Source: Mycobacterium sp. UM_WGJ (GTDB taxonomy: Bacteria > Actinomycetota > Actinomycetes > Mycobacteriales > Mycobacteriaceae). Taken from it: DNA of 64,000 bases. The first letter of the stretch is position 1; each line of letters begins with the position of its first letter. Location of the stretch: positions 372,001 through 436,000 of the forward strand of contig NZ_AUWR01000008.1 in the NCBI RefSeq assembly GCF_000455125.1, given 5' to 3'. The notes beneath the pieces are model-generated. The model was not told the origin of the DNA and searched no databases. It worked only from the letters and a program-made list of their open reading frames with translations. Below are positions 51,891-62,503 of this stretch, one piece after another. Made by a program: the position numbers and the translations under genes.

Positions 51891-54245
51891 CTACCTGCTC
51901 AATCCCCGCCAGTGGCGTCGCACCTCCATGTCCCGGGCGGCAAATGCCTCCCGGGCGATGCGGGCGATGTGGTCGGAGTCCTGCAGGATCCCTCGCAGTT
52001 CAGCGCGGAACGCCTTGCGGCGGCCGGCCAGATCCGGCGCGGGTTCCAGCAGGCCCTGGTCGGCGAGCACCTGACAGGCGGTGGCGAACAGCAAGGTCGA
52101 CACCGATTCGCTGCTGCGAACGCGCCCCTGCGCCACGTACTGGCGACCGACCCCTAGGGCCAACTGCGTCAGTTCGTTCTCGCCGATGTCGTCCGGTGCG
52201 TCGCAGAGCACATCGGCGACGATCGCGTAGGACTCGAAGAACACCCGCAGCATGACGTCGGAGGTCACCGGACTCTTTTCGGACAGAATGCCGTCGATCT
52301 CGGCGCCACCGGCGCCCACCCGCTGCTGCCAGTCACCGAACCAGGACATCTCCTCGGCGATGTTGTCGCGGAAAGACGCTGAATCGGCGAAGTAGAAGTC
52401 GAACTTGAGCAGGTCGCGCAGCCGCATCGCCTGCGTCCAGAACGCGTCCAGCCGGTCGCCTTCACCGCGGCCGGCGTGCGCCAGGGCCAGTTCGACGATC
52501 GACGTCTCCAGGAAGGCGTGGATCACCGAGTTGCGGTAGAACGACGCGGCGTGCTCGTCTTCGGGGGCGATCCGCCACACCGACTCTCGTCCGCCGTCAA
52601 CACGGGTTACCGGGTGCCCGTTGGATAACGCATCCACCGCTGCGCGTACCCCGTCGCGGCTGCGCAGCCGCAACCCGCTGTTGGAGATCGGAGTCTGCTT
52701 GCGTTCCAGGTAATCCAGGCCGGCCTGCAGCGAATGGTGGATCTGGTCCAGCGTCAACGCCAGCCCGTGCGTAGTCAGCAGCAACGCTGACACCAGGCCG
52801 GTCGCGCTGATCGGGGTGACACGCTGGATCCGCCAGGCCACCTCGATGGCCATCTTCTGCATGGCCAGCCGCTTGGCATCCGGATCAGTGGCAGCCGCAC
52901 TGTCGGGGGCACCCAAGTACTGGCGCATTGATACGGCCTCGGGGAAGCGCACGTATATCTTGCCGTAGTTGCGTTCGCCCTGCGCCTTGATGAAACGGTA
53001 GAGCCAGCGGATCCCCTCGGGGGTCTTCTCTCCGCCGCGGGCATAGGCGGCGTACTCGTCGGTCTCATGCAGTTGGTCAAAACTGATCGAAACACCCTGC
53101 AGCAGAACATCTTCGGTGCGGTTGTCCAGGTAGGCATCGGCGACGTAGGTCATCAGCCCGAGCTTGGGGGGCAGCATCTTGCCGGTACGCGACCGGGTGC
53201 CCTCGATAGACCAGCTCAGGTTGAACCGCTTCTCCATCACGTAGCCCACGTACTCCTTGAGCACGTATTTGTAGAGCGGGTTGTTGCCGATGCTGCGGCG
53301 GATGAAGATGACGCCGGAGCGGCGCAGCAACGGCCCCATCAATCCGAACGACAGATTGATACCCGCGAAGACGTGGACCGGAGGAAGCCGGTTCTCCTGC
53401 ATCGCCACCGGCATGACCGCGCCGTCGATGTAGGACCGGTGGGAGAACAGCAGCACCGCGGGGTGATTCTCCAGCGCGGTGCGCAGGGCGGCGACCTGAT
53501 ATTCGTCGTAGTCGATCTCGGGATCGAAGCCGCGGCTGAGCATCCGGGTCAAGACGGCGACCAAGTCGACCGAGACCCGACTCCAGCCGGTGGACAGCTC
53601 ATCGAGCATCTTGCCGGCCTCGTCGACGGTGGCGCCCGGAATGGCGTCCAGTCCCTCGCGGAATCGGGTGGACGCCAAGATCTCCGGTTTCACCAGCCGC
53701 GGGGACTTGTATTGCGGGCCCAGGATCCGGTTCTCGGCGCGCTCCAGCGCCAGCACTGCGCGGCGCGTGACGAAATGCGCGAAGTCCCGCGGGTTTTCCG
53801 CGACGGTGTTTTCACTCCACTGGCTGCGCAGGTCGGCGACGCTGGCCGGCTCACCCACCACGACGCGGGCCAACGACGACTCGGTACGCAGGATCTGGCG
53901 CTGTTGGCGTTCGCTGGGCCGATACGGATTGCGGCCGGGCAGCAAGGCGGCCACGCGCTTCAGGGCGGACGCTTCAGCACGGGGCATCCAGAACACCCGC
54001 ACCGGCAGGATCGACCGCCGCTCGTCGCGCTGGAGGTGGCCGACCAGCCGAGCCATCGCACCGGACGAGCGTTGCGACGGGTCGAGTTCCAGCAGTTCGA
54101 TGCGGTGGTCGGGGCGGCCGTCCCGGTACCGTTCCAGCCACTCGTGAACGAGGTCGGCCTCCACCGGCGACTTCACGTAGGCCAAGACCAGGGTGTCGAA
54201 GGGTGCGGTGGCCTCCGCGGGATCGCTGGCCGGTGATGTCGTCAC
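51891..54245 (-). CDS. plsB2: Glycerol-3-phosphate acyltransferase
   Basis: Acylates the first position of glycerol 3-phosphate at the membrane. The 784-residue PlsB-type protein has the catalytic HX4D in [11 protein letters not shown] (about 272), GIN and [16 protein letters not shown], and a long C-terminal helical region. The start overlaps the plsC stop by 4 bp. Third gene of the acyltransferase-plsC-plsB2 operon. Confidence 0.95.
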   Translation of the reverse strand: MTTSPASDPAEATAPFDTLVLAYVKSPVEADLVHEWLERYRDGRPDHRIELLELDPSQRSSGAMARLVGHLQRDERRSILPVRVFWMPRAEASALKRVAALLPGRNPYRPSERQQRQILRTESSLARVVVGEPASVADLRSQWSENTVAENPRDFAHFVTRRAVLALERAENRILGPQYKSPRLVKPEILASTRFREGLDAIPGATVDEAGKMLDELSTGWSRVSVDLVAVLTRMLSRGFDPEIDYDEYQVAALRTALENHPAVLLFSHRSYIDGAVMPVAMQENRLPPVHVFAGINLSFGLMGPLLRRSGVIFIRRSIGNNPLYKYVLKEYVGYVMEKRFNLSWSIEGTRSRTGKMLPPKLGLMTYVADAYLDNRTEDVLLQGVSISFDQLHETDEYAAYARGGEKTPEGIRWLYRFIKAQGERNYGKIYVRFPEAVSMRQYLGAPDSAAATDPDAKRLAMQKMAIEVAWRIQRVTPISATGLVSALLLTTHGLALTLDQIHHSLQAGLDYLERKQTPISNSGLRLRSRDGVRAAVDALSNGHPVTRVDGGRESVWRIAPEDEHAASFYRNSVIHAFLETSIVELALAHAGRGEGDRLDAFWTQAMRLRDLLKFDFYFADSASFRDNIAEEMSWFGDWQQRVGAGGAEIDGILSEKSPVTSDVMLRVFFESYAIVADVLCDAPDDIGENELTQLALGVGRQYVAQGRVRSSESVSTLLFATACQVLADQGLLEPAPDLAGRRKAFRAELRGILQDSDHIARIAREAFAARDMEVRRHWRGLSR

Positions 54246-55876
54246 TGCTCCCCCTTCGGGGCCGGCGGCTTCTTGGCCGGGGCTTTCTTGGCCGCAGCCT
54301 TCTTGGCCGGCGCCTTCTTGGCGGCAACCTTTTTAGCCGGGGTCTTCTTGGCGGCAGCCTTTTTAGCGGGCGCCTTCTTGGCCGCCGGCTTGGGTGACCA
54401 GGCCGGCAACTCGTCGACCGGCCAGTCGGCCAGGGTGTCCAGGTACAGCTGCCGGACCTCCGCGATCCGCTCGGGCAGCGTGTCGACCGTCCAATCCTCG
54501 ACCGAGATCGCCGGGAACACCGCGACGTCGACGGTGCCCGGGTGAGCGCTCATCGAGTCGCGGGCCGCGACCACCTCGGCGTTGCGGATGATCACCGGCA
54601 CGATCGGTATCCCGGCCGCCATTGCGAGCCGGAAGGGTCCCTTCTTGAACGGGCCCACCCCGGTGGTGTCGACCCGAGTGCCTTCCGGCGCGATCACCAC
54701 CGACAAGCCGCGCTTGGCACGTTCTTCGACCTGTTGTAGCGACTCCACGGCCGCTGCCGCGTCGTCCCGGTCGATGAACACCATCTCGGTCAGCTTCCCC
54801 AGCGGACCGGCGATCGGGTCTCGCTCCAGTTCGCGCTTGCCGACGCTGATCCAGTTGTCACGCACCAGCGAGGCTGTGATCACCGGATCGACCTGGTTGC
54901 GGTGGTTGAAGATGAACACCGCCGGCCGGGTTGCGGTGAGATTCTCTTTGCCGATCACGTTGAGCCGCACGCCATTCAAACCAAGCAGCACCTGCGGGAA
55001 CAGCGCGGTAAAGAAGTTGACCCCGCGACGGCGGCTGCCACTCAGTAGGCCCAGCCCGATCGCGCCAGCGCCCACCGGGACGATCGAGCTGAGGCCGGCC
55101 AGGTTCCGCAGTTGGCCGACGACTCCGCTGCCGCGGCTGCTGAACTGCAGGATCGGCCAGCCGCGCTTGCGGGCGACCGAGGCCATCTTGCCCTCGGGGT
55201 TCGTCGGTCGCGGATTGCCGACCAGATGCATCAGCGCAACGTCTTCGTCCCCGTCGGCGTAGAAGTAACTGTCCTGCAGGTCGATGTCGTGTTCGGCGGC
55301 GAACTTCTGCACCGCGGCGGCCTTGCCCGGCCCCCACAGGATCGGTTCGACCACCTCGCCGGTGAGCACCCCGTCCTCGTCGGTGACGAAGGCGTTGGTG
55401 AGCGTGTTGGCAATACCCAGGAAACGGGCCACCGGTTCGACCTGGATGGTCAGCGCCGAAGAACTCAGCACGACGGTGTGCCCACGAGCCTGGTGGGCTC
55501 GCACCACCGCACGCATTTCGGGGTAGATGCGCTTGGCGATCTTCTGCACGAACAGCCGCTCGCCGATCTCATCGAGGTCACTGATCGAACGGCCACGCAG
55601 TGCCGACGACGCGGTCTTGATGAGCTCCTCGAACTCGATGCGGCCGAGCTGATGGTTGAGCCCGGCCTGGATCATGCCGAATAGCTCCCCCAGCCCCATG
55701 TCGCGGCTCCGGAATCGCTCCCGGGTGAGGATCACGGCGGTGAAGCCGGCCACCAGGGTGCCGTCAAGGTCGAAGAACGCGCCGATCTTGGGCCCTGGCG
55801 GGCTCGCCGCGATCTCAGCCACCGATCCGGGCAGCCGCATGTCGCGCGGCTGCCGAGGCTTCGAGTCGTCGGTCAT
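54242..55876 (-). CDS. plsC: HAD phosphatase-1-acylglycerol-3-phosphate acyltransferase fusion with Lys/Ala tail
   Basis: The 544-residue protein joins a HAD-IB hydrolase ([11 protein letters not shown] near 38; [10 protein letters not shown]) to a PlsC acyltransferase ([12 protein letters not shown]4D near 327; APEGTRVD). It could make phosphatidate and then process it. The last 50 residues are repeats of the PAKKA/AAKK type, resembling histone-H1-like or membrane-surface-binding tails. Matches Rv2483c. Overlaps plsB2 and the WS/DGAT gene by 4 bp each. Confidence 0.94.
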   Translation of the reverse strand: MTDDSKPRQPRDMRLPGSVAEIAASPPGPKIGAFFDLDGTLVAGFTAVILTRERFRSRDMGLGELFGMIQAGLNHQLGRIEFEELIKTASSALRGRSISDLDEIGERLFVQKIAKRIYPEMRAVVRAHQARGHTVVLSSSALTIQVEPVARFLGIANTLTNAFVTDEDGVLTGEVVEPILWGPGKAAAVQKFAAEHDIDLQDSYFYADGDEDVALMHLVGNPRPTNPEGKMASVARKRGWPILQFSSRGSGVVGQLRNLAGLSSIVPVGAGAIGLGLLSGSRRRGVNFFTALFPQVLLGLNGVRLNVIGKENLTATRPAVFIFNHRNQVDPVITASLVRDNWISVGKRELERDPIAGPLGKLTEMVFIDRDDAAAAVESLQQVEERAKRGLSVVIAPEGTRVDTTGVGPFKKGPFRLAMAAGIPIVPVIIRNAEVVAARDSMSAHPGTVDVAVFPAISVEDWTVDTLPERIAEVRQLYLDTLADWPVDELPAWSPKPAAKKAPAKKAAAKKTPAKKVAAKKAPAKKAAAKKAPAKKPPAPKGEQ

Positions 55877-57321
55877 GACGCGTCACCGTCCGAGAAGGAG
55901 GCCGGCACGCAGCGCGGCGCGGGATCTCCGGCGAGCGCCAGCACTTCGTCGAAGCCCGCCACCAGACAGCTGGCGAACAGCCTCTCGTCGCGGACGGCTG
56001 CGCGGTCGTAGCGGACCGTGACGGTGCACTCGCCGCCGCGGGAGATCAGCACCACCATCATCGCGACCCCCGGCAACGGACCTATCCCGTAGTGCCGCAG
56101 CACCTTCGCACCCGCGATATAGGTTTCGCCGGGATAGAACGCCACATTGCTGGCCTGCACGTCGGCGTTGACCACCGACTCGGTCATCTTCTCCAGAACC
56201 GGGGATGGGAAGACGCTCAACAGCGGCGCGATGGAGCCGAGCACGTCCATCGCCGGCTCGTCACGGCGCTGGGTCATCTGCGACCGAATCCGCTTCATCC
56301 GCTCTACCGGGTCGGCGACTCCGACCGGGGCCGCCAGATTCACCCCGGTGAACCGGTTGCCGCCGGCTGGATCGGCATCGGCGCGCAGGTTCACCGGGAT
56401 CGCCATCGGCAGCGTCGCGATCGGCACCCCCAGCGCCCGGTGATAGCGCCCCAGCGCACCGGACAGGGCAGCCAGGTAGGCGTCATTGATGGATCCACCG
56501 CCGGCCTTGGCGGCCCGATGCAGATCCGACAGCCGCACGTCGATCGCCTGGGTCCGGCTGGCCAGGCTGCGCCGGCGCAGCAACGGCGAGGGTTCGGCGG
56601 CCTGACTCATCACCCGCGCACCCGACCGGGCGTAGGTGATGGCGCCGGTCACCGCCGACAACGGGTCGCGCACGGTGCGGGTCGCCATCGACAGCGCCCC
56701 CAACAGCACATCGCGGGTACCGCCGAGCATTGCGATCGGCAGGTGGTTGATGCCGTCGCGCATCAGGTCGCCTGCCGACAGCTCCTGCGGTATCGGCTGT
56801 GGCGGCATCGACCGCGCCGGCGGATCACGCTCCAGGTCATAGATCCGGCCGAACATCGCAGCACCCCCGACACCGTCGGTGACCGCGTGGCTCAGGTGCA
56901 TCAAGGTGGCCGCGCGCCCGTCGGCCAGCCCTTCCACCAGCGTCGCCGACCACAAAGGGCGCTGGATGTCCATCGGTGATTGCAGGGCCACCTCGGCCAG
57001 ATCGAGCACCTCGCGCAAGCCCCCGGGCTCGGGCACCCGAACCCGCCGGACGTGAAAATCAAGATTGAAGTCGGGGTCCACCACCCACCGCGGGGCAGCC
57101 GTCGGCAACGTGGGCACCACAACTTTCTGGCGTAACCGCAGCACTTTCCGCGAGACGTTCTCGAACAGACTCCGGAAGCGGTCCCAGTCAGGGGTGGTGT
57201 CGAGCAACTCCAGGCCCATGATCCCCGAGCGGGTGCGCGGATTGGCCTCCCCGCGGTGCAGCAGGTAGTCAAGAGCACCGAGCTCGGTAGGCAATCCGTC
57301 GGCGTCCACAAGGTCACCCAC
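55873..57321 (-). CDS. WS/DGAT family acyltransferase, motif variant
   Basis: A 482-residue protein of the wax ester synthase/diacylglycerol acyltransferase family. Start GTG 57321 with GGGGAG upstream. Family signs: LGALDYLLHRGE, PLWSATLVEGL, the C-terminal NVPG-like stretch (LPGVAMMVV). The normally invariant HHxxxDG reads SHAVTDG (residues 144-150): the catalytic second His is kept, the first is Ser. First gene of the operon with plsC and plsB2, fitting acylation of diacylglycerol made by those enzymes. Matches Rv2484c. Confidence 0.9.
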   Translation of the reverse strand: MGDLVDADGLPTELGALDYLLHRGEANPRTRSGIMGLELLDTTPDWDRFRSLFENVSRKVLRLRQKVVVPTLPTAAPRWVVDPDFNLDFHVRRVRVPEPGGLREVLDLAEVALQSPMDIQRPLWSATLVEGLADGRAATLMHLSHAVTDGVGGAAMFGRIYDLERDPPARSMPPQPIPQELSAGDLMRDGINHLPIAMLGGTRDVLLGALSMATRTVRDPLSAVTGAITYARSGARVMSQAAEPSPLLRRRSLASRTQAIDVRLSDLHRAAKAGGGSINDAYLAALSGALGRYHRALGVPIATLPMAIPVNLRADADPAGGNRFTGVNLAAPVGVADPVERMKRIRSQMTQRRDEPAMDVLGSIAPLLSVFPSPVLEKMTESVVNADVQASNVAFYPGETYIAGAKVLRHYGIGPLPGVAMMVVLISRGGECTVTVRYDRAAVRDERLFASCLVAGFDEVLALAGDPAPRCVPASFSDGDAS

Positions 57322-57699
57322 GCCGAGCTCCCCACACCGCAGCCCTACCCCGCCCTGCTCGGCACACCGAGGCTGTCACCACACACCACTCCTGATTCAC
57401 AGAGGTCACGCCGACCATTCAACGCTAGTTGTTTGCCCCCGGCGACGGGTGTCGATTGGCCCAGATCCGGATGCCTGCCGACAAATCGAAATACTGTGTT
57501 GGCCGGTTGAATTGGTAACGGCGGTTCAGCGAGGTTCGACGAAGGAGAGCCGAAGCTGGAACCGCCACATGAGCCCAGCGGTTCAGCGAGGTTCGACGAA
57601 GGAGAGCCGAAGCTGGAACCGCGGCCTCGACCCCGCGGGTGCGGCTTTACTCGGTCGCCGGGGATCCACCCCTACCAGCGGATAAACTGGATCCGCATT
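57322..57699. other. Intergenic region holding the repeat, no gene
   Basis: Contains the WS/DGAT upstream region and two copies of the 57-bp repeat (57521-57622) directly before tRNA-Arg. Small open frames through the repeat exist in several frames because it lacks stops, but none has a ribosome-binding site. Confidence 0.6.
57521..57622 (+). repeat. 57-bp repeat, two intergenic copies
   Basis: Units start at 57521 and 57578 with the same 57-bp period as at 34647. The 46-bp core differs from the intragenic version by CC to TT (after GCGAGG) and GG to GA (before ACCGC). In this version GCGGTTC at the start and GAACCGC at the end are perfect inverted repeats, so each unit can fold as a hairpin. 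Confidence 0.9.
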
Positions 57700-57773
57700 G
57701 CCTCCGTAGCTCAGGTGGATAGAGCACATGACTTCTAATCTTGTGGTCGCAGGTTCGAGTCCTGCCGGGGGCG
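57700..57773 (+). tRNA. tRNA-Arg (anticodon TCT)
   Basis: A 74-nt cloverleaf: acceptor GCCTCCG/CGGGGGC (one G-T pair), D-arm TAGCTCAGGTGGATAGAGC, anticodon loop CTTCTAA, T-arm GCAGG-TTCGAGT-CCTGC, discriminator G. CCA is not encoded. Confidence 0.95.
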
Positions 57774-58194
57774 CAACAGCCGTGTATGACTTCGGGTGAT
57801 GCTTGCCAGCGGCTTCGGTTGATCCTTGACGCGCCGGCCGGGTCGACGAGCTCAACTAGCGGCGATCGGCCCGGCTACCGTCACCGGATGCCACCTCGCC
57901 GCAGGTTTCCGTCTGCCAAAACCTCGGGGCGGCTCGCGCGCGTTACGCGACGCGACGACGACGGCTCCTTCGTTGCGGGCCCTGGACCACAGTGATTAGC
58001 GCCGGGGATTCGGCAACCAGCCGGGCTAGCCACTAGGCTGGAGCATCAACGATCAACCAAGGCGATCCGTCCACGCATCGAACGCCGCCGAACAGCGGCG
58101 CGTCAGCCCCAGCGGAACGCCACAAGCCCGGTTCGCATGACATCGTGTCGCGCGGAACGACAAGGAGACCGGGCAAATCGCGAAAGGCAGATCC
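57774..58194. other. Intergenic region after tRNA-Arg
   Basis: About 420 bp with no supported gene. It includes CCAGCC/GGCTGG arms around a GGGCTAGCC palindrome near 58019-58043. The end carries the ribosome-binding site of the 29-codon gene. Confidence 0.5.
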
Positions 58195-58284
58195 ATGAGC
58201 CACGAACGGGCGCTCGTCTTCTTCACCATGTTCATGATCGCAATGGTGGGGGTGACCGCAGGAGTCGTCACCTGGCTCGGCTGA
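58195..58284 (+). CDS. 29-residue single-pass membrane peptide
   Basis: ATG at 58195 preceded by AAAGG 9 bp upstream and followed by 29 codons: a short polar start (MSHERA) then an almost unbroken hydrophobic helix (LVFFTMFMIAMVGVTAGVV) ending TWLG. It starts 30 bp before the enoyl-CoA hydratase gene on the same strand. Its composition is typical of a small transmembrane protein. No family is recognised. Confidence 0.5.
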   Translation: MSHERALVFFTMFMIAMVGVTAGVVTWLG

Positions 58285-58313
58285 TCGCTCCCCCGCGGTA
58301 GCGTCATCGCCCC

Positions 58314-59072
58314 ATGACACGTCCCGATCTCGTCTTATACAGCGTCACCGACCGCGTAGCGCTGATCACCGTCAACGATCCGGACCGGCGTAATGCCGTC
58401 ACCGGCGCGATGTCGGTGCAGCTGCGGGCCGCTGTGGAGCGCGCCGAAGCCGACCCCGACGTGCACGCGGTGGTGGTCACCGGCGCCGGCCGGGCGTTCT
58501 GCGCCGGAGCCGACCTGTCGGCCCTCGGTGCGGCGACCGAGGACGGCCTGTTGGCGCTGTACGACGGTTTCATGGCGATCGCGCAGTGCACGCTACCCAC
58601 GATCGCCGCGGTCAACGGTGCCGCGGTAGGTGCGGGTCTGAACCTGGCGCTGGCCGCCGACGTGCGTATCGCCGGTCCGGCGGCGCTGTTCGACGCCCGG
58701 TTCCAGCAGTTGGGTCTGCATCCCGGCGGCGGCGCCACCTGGATGCTGCATCGGGCGGTCGGTCCCCAGGTGGCCCGGGCCGCGCTGTTGTTCGGGATGC
58801 GTTTCGACGCGGAGGCAGCGGTGCGGCACGGTTTGGCGCTGCAGATCGACGAGGACCCGGTCAGCGCGGCTTTGGCGTTGGCCGCCGGACCGGCGTCGGC
58901 GCCTCGGCAGGTGGTTTTGGCGACCAAGGCGACGATGCGCGCCACCGCCACTCCCGGCGCGCTCGAGGGCGACCAACACGAGTTCGCCAAGCAGACCGAG
59001 CTGGGTCCGCAGGCAGCCACCGTCGAGTCGCCCGACTTCGCCGCACGGCTGGCCGCAGCGCAGCGCAAATAG
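58314..59072 (+). CDS. echA14: Enoyl-CoA hydratase/isomerase family (echA14 position)
   Basis: A 252-residue crotonase-fold protein: [13 protein letters not shown] (CoA binding), [35 protein letters not shown] (oxyanion hole), and [13 protein letters not shown], where the first catalytic Glu of hydratases (usually LG(L/I)xPxxGG) is replaced by a His-containing turn. It may therefore be an isomerase or a divergent member. Matches Rv2486. It converges on bkdC with a 10-bp gap. Confidence 0.9.
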   Translation: MTRPDLVLYSVTDRVALITVNDPDRRNAVTGAMSVQLRAAVERAEADPDVHAVVVTGAGRAFCAGADLSALGAATEDGLLALYDGFMAIAQCTLPTIAAVNGAAVGAGLNLALAADVRIAGPAALFDARFQQLGLHPGGGATWMLHRAVGPQVARAALLFGMRFDAEAAVRHGLALQIDEDPVSAALALAAGPASAPRQVVLATKATMRATATPGALEGDQHEFAKQTELGPQAATVESPDFAARLAAAQRK

Positions 59073-59082
59073 CAGCGCCCGC

Positions 59083-60270
59083 CTACAGATCCAGCAGCGC
59101 GAGCTCGGGTTGTTCGATCAGATCGCGAAGCGCGCACAAGAATTCGGCGATCTGCGCGCCGTCGGCGATGCGATGGTCGAATGCGCACGTCAGGGTCAGC
59201 TGCGGACGCACGACGACGCTGTCACCCACCGCCACCGGCCGTGGCCTTAGCGAGCCGATCCCCAGGATGGCCGCCTCCGGGTAATTGATCACCGGCACCC
59301 CGTCATCGAGGCCGAGCGCCCCGAAGTTGGAGACCGTGAACGTGGATCCCTGCAACTCGGCTGGCTTGAGGGTTCCGGCGCGGGCCTCGGCGATCAGCCG
59401 GGCAACGATGTCGGCGAGTTCGCGGGTGGTCTTGCGGTGCGCGTCGAACACCACCGGCACCAACAGGCCGCGGGGCGCGGCCACCCCGAAGCCCAGGTGG
59501 ACGCTGTGGTGGGTGCGGATCATCGGGCCCGCCGGCGCTTCGACCCAGGTGGCGTTCAGCACCGGGTGGCGGGTCAGGGCGATGACCAGCAGACGCAGGA
59601 TCAGCACGAACGGAGTGATCGCTGCAGCGTCCGCCTCGACCAGCCGGTCCCGCAGCTGCAGCAGATTCGTGCCGTCGACCTGCACGCTGGCGTGCGCATC
59701 GGGGATCCTGCTACGCGACAGTGTCATCCGCTCGGCCATGGCCGCCTGCACCGGGCTGGGCGGACGAAGTTCGTCGTCGGGTGCCGCCTGGCCGGCCGCG
59801 GCCCGCACACCGTCGGGGGTGATCACGCCGCTCGGTCCGGGAGGCACCCGGCTCAAGTCGACGCCCAGCTCGGCGGCGAGCTTGCGGGCACCCGGCTTGG
59901 CCTTGGGCCGACCCGTGGTGGACGTGCAGGTGCGGCGGCTGGTGTCGAACGTGTCGTCGGCGCCGTAGCCGACCAGCACCGGAGCGCGCCCGCCGGGCTC
60001 GGCTGGGCGCTCGGCCGGTGTACCGGTATCGATACGCACCAGGGGTGCCCCGACCGCGAGCACATCGCCCACCGCGCCGCCCAGCTCGACCACCCGGCCG
60101 GCATACGGGCTGGGGATCTCCACCTCAGCTTTGGCGGTCTCCACCGAGCACAGTGCCTGGTTGAGTTCGATCCGATCACCGACGGCGACGTTCCAGCTTG
60201 TCACGGTCACCTCTTCGAGTCCCTCCCCGAGATCGGGGACGGTGAAGGTCTGAACCGTCTCGGTGCTCAC
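59083..60270 (-). CDS. bkdC: Branched-chain keto acid dehydrogenase E2
   Basis: The GTG at 60270 overlaps the bkdB stop by 4 bp. Of 395 residues: lipoyl domain with the lipoylated Lys in [11 protein letters not shown] (about 47), a peripheral-subunit-binding domain ([21 protein letters not shown], about 125-160), and the acyltransferase core ending in [10 protein letters not shown] (catalytic HxxxDG). A single lipoyl domain. Forms branched-chain 2-oxoacid dehydrogenase with BkdA/B and a lipoamide dehydrogenase encoded elsewhere. Matches Rv2495c. Confidence 0.95.
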   Translation of the reverse strand: MSTETVQTFTVPDLGEGLEEVTVTSWNVAVGDRIELNQALCSVETAKAEVEIPSPYAGRVVELGGAVGDVLAVGAPLVRIDTGTPAERPAEPGGRAPVLVGYGADDTFDTSRRTCTSTTGRPKAKPGARKLAAELGVDLSRVPPGPSGVITPDGVRAAAGQAAPDDELRPPSPVQAAMAERMTLSRSRIPDAHASVQVDGTNLLQLRDRLVEADAAAITPFVLILRLLVIALTRHPVLNATWVEAPAGPMIRTHHSVHLGFGVAAPRGLLVPVVFDAHRKTTRELADIVARLIAEARAGTLKPAELQGSTFTVSNFGALGLDDGVPVINYPEAAILGIGSLRPRPVAVGDSVVVRPQLTLTCAFDHRIADGAQIAEFLCALRDLIEQPELALLDL

Positions 60271-61319
60271 GGCGCCTCCAACACACGCTGAACGCAGTCC
60301 AGCAGCCGGTCGGGGCCGGGCAGCCACAGTCGTTCCAGCCGCGCCGGTGGATAGGGGGTGTCGAATCCGGTGGCGCGCAACACCGGTGCCTCCAGCTCGT
60401 AGAACAGCTCCTCGGAGATGCGCGCGGCCAGTTCGGCGCCATAGCCGAGGTTGCGGGACCCCTCGTGCAACACCACGCATCGCCCGGTGCGCCGCACTGA
60501 CGCAGCGACGGTGTCGAAGTCGAGCGGGACCAGCGAGCGCAGATCGACCACCTCCAGGCTCCACCCGTGGTTCTGCGCGCCGATCTCGGCCGCGGACAGT
60601 GCGGTGGCCACCCCGCCGCCGTAGGTGAGCACCGTGACGTCGGTACCGGCGCGGCGTACGGCAGCACACCCGATCCCCGGCGCCGGGTGTTCGGTATCGA
60701 CGGCACCCCGGGCCCAGTACCGTCGCTTGGGTTCGAGGAACATCACCGGGTCGGGGGCGGCGATCGAGTGCCGCAGTAGCCAGTAAGCGTCCGAGGGGTC
60801 GGCGGGCACCACGACCTTGAGTCCGGCGGTGTGCGCCCAATAGGTTTCGGTGGATTCCGAATGATGCTCGGCCGCACCGATTCCGCCGAACGAGGGGATG
60901 CGCACGGTGACCGGCATCGACACCGCGCCGCGAGTTCGGGTGCGGTACTTGGCCAAGTGGCTGACCACCTGGTCCAATGCGGGGTAGCTGAATCCGTCGA
61001 ACTGGATCTCCGGAACCGGTACGAAGCCGCGCATCGCCAGCCCTATAGCGATGCCGATCACCGCCGATTCGGCCAGTGGCGTATCGAAACAGCGTTGCTC
61101 ACCGAACGTTTCAGCCAGGCCTTCGGTCACCCGGAACACCCCGCCCTGCACGCCGACGTCGGTGCCGAACACCAGGACCTTGGCATCGGCGTCCATCGCA
61201 TCGCGCAACGCCCGGTTGAGCGCCGCGACCATGGTCAGCTCTTCACTTTTTCGGGCGGTGGATCCGGTGGCCGCGGTGGGAGTCGCTGCGCGGGTGGGTG
61301 GTTCGAGAATCTGGGTCAT
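60267..61319 (-). CDS. bkdB: Branched-chain keto acid dehydrogenase E1 beta
   Basis: A 350-residue transketolase-like beta subunit beginning [14 protein letters not shown]. Visible: [44 protein letters not shown], and the C-terminal transketolase domain with [11 protein letters not shown]. The ATG overlaps the bkdA stop by 1 bp (TGATG). Longer readings upstream are inside bkdA. Confidence 0.95.
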   Translation of the reverse strand: MTQILEPPTRAATPTAATGSTARKSEELTMVAALNRALRDAMDADAKVLVFGTDVGVQGGVFRVTEGLAETFGEQRCFDTPLAESAVIGIAIGLAMRGFVPVPEIQFDGFSYPALDQVVSHLAKYRTRTRGAVSMPVTVRIPSFGGIGAAEHHSESTETYWAHTAGLKVVVPADPSDAYWLLRHSIAAPDPVMFLEPKRRYWARGAVDTEHPAPGIGCAAVRRAGTDVTVLTYGGGVATALSAAEIGAQNHGWSLEVVDLRSLVPLDFDTVAASVRRTGRCVVLHEGSRNLGYGAELAARISEELFYELEAPVLRATGFDTPYPPARLERLWLPGPDRLLDCVQRVLEAP

Positions 61320-62413
61320 CAGCGCCCCCTGCCCAATTCGGCGTGCAGCGCGGCGCGCTGCTGCTGCAGATCCGGGGTGATCTCGGCGTAGACGGCGGTG
61401 AACACCTCGTCGATGTCGGCATCGGGGGCCGCGACCGTGGCGTCTCGCAGCTCGCTGCGTACGCGCTGGGCCCGAGCGTCGACTCGGTCTTCCAGGCGTT
61501 GCGACCACACGCCGATATTGCGCAGGTAGCTGCGGTAGCGCGGGATCGGGTCGAGTGCCGTCCACCGGTCGACTTCGGCGTTGCTGCGGTAGCGGGTCGG
61601 ATCATCGGAGGTGGTGTGCGGGCCGAGCCGGTAGGTGACGGCCTCGATCAGGCTCGGGCCACCGCCGTGTCGCGCCCGCTCGGCAGCTTCGGCCATCACC
61701 GCATAGCAGGCCAGCGGGTCATTGCCGTCCACCCGGATGCCGGGCATGCCGTAGCCGATCGCCTTGTGCGCCAGCGAGACAGCGGCGGTCTGCTTGCTCA
61801 GCGGCACCGAGATGGCCCATTGATTGTTCTGCACATAGAACACGCACGGGGCGGTGTACACCGCGGCGAAGTTGAGTGCCTCGTGTACGTCGCCCTCGCT
61901 GGTGGCGCCGTCGCCGGTGAAGGCGACGGTGACGGAGTCCTCGGCCAGGCGTTGGGCGGCCATCGCCGCGCCCACCGCGTGCAGCGTCTGGGTGCCGATC
62001 GGAATCGAGATCGGCGCACAGTTCTTCTCGGTGAACTCCAGCCCGCCGTTCCACGTTCCACGCCAGGCGGATGCGAGGTGCCACGGCGGGATGCCCCGGG
62101 TGACGAAGACGCCCAGCTCGCGGTATTGCGGGAACAGCCAGTCGGTTTTGCGCAGACACGCGGCGGCGCCCACTTGGGCGGCCTCCTGGCCGCGGCATGA
62201 CGCGTACAACGCCAGCTCGCCCTGGCGTTGCAGGTTGACCAGTTCGGTGTCGAGCTCGCGGGTGAGCACCATCAGCTCGTAGAGCCAACAGAGGGTCTCT
62301 TCGGGCAGGTCCCGGCTATAGCGATTCTCGGCGGTGGGCGCCCCGTCCGGCCCGATCAGCTGCACAGGCTCCAGAGCGACCTGAGGACCGGTAATGCCTG
62401 GCAGCTGGCCCAT
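61319..62413 (-). CDS. bkdA: Branched-chain keto acid dehydrogenase E1 alpha
   Basis: A 364-residue TPP-dependent alpha subunit. The TPP motif GDGATSEGDVHEALNFAAVY…NNQWAIS is intact, as is the phosphorylation-loop region YRLGPHTTSDDPTRYR. First gene of bkdABC; provides branched acyl-CoA from Val/Leu/Ile catabolism for energy and lipid priming. Matches Rv2497c. Confidence 0.95.
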   Translation of the reverse strand: MGQLPGITGPQVALEPVQLIGPDGAPTAENRYSRDLPEETLCWLYELMVLTRELDTELVNLQRQGELALYASCRGQEAAQVGAAACLRKTDWLFPQYRELGVFVTRGIPPWHLASAWRGTWNGGLEFTEKNCAPISIPIGTQTLHAVGAAMAAQRLAEDSVTVAFTGDGATSEGDVHEALNFAAVYTAPCVFYVQNNQWAISVPLSKQTAAVSLAHKAIGYGMPGIRVDGNDPLACYAVMAEAAERARHGGGPSLIEAVTYRLGPHTTSDDPTRYRSNAEVDRWTALDPIPRYRSYLRNIGVWSQRLEDRVDARAQRVRSELRDATVAAPDADIDEVFTAVYAEITPDLQQQRAALHAELGRGR

Positions 62414-62503
62414 GTGAGCCTCCTTGTGACGCTGATCTCATTATGCCAGCGAACACCGAGAGCCCAGTTCATCCACACCACGGCGACGCGCCGTGTCGGG
62501 CCG

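Noticed and set aside
57583-57855. Minus-strand frame containing PAGLEPATTRLE
   Set aside because: Produced by antisense reading of tRNA-Arg and the 57-bp repeat.
58033-58320. 95-codon minus-strand frame opposite the small membrane peptide
   Set aside because: No ribosome-binding site; it overlaps the better supported 29-codon gene and the start of the hydratase gene.
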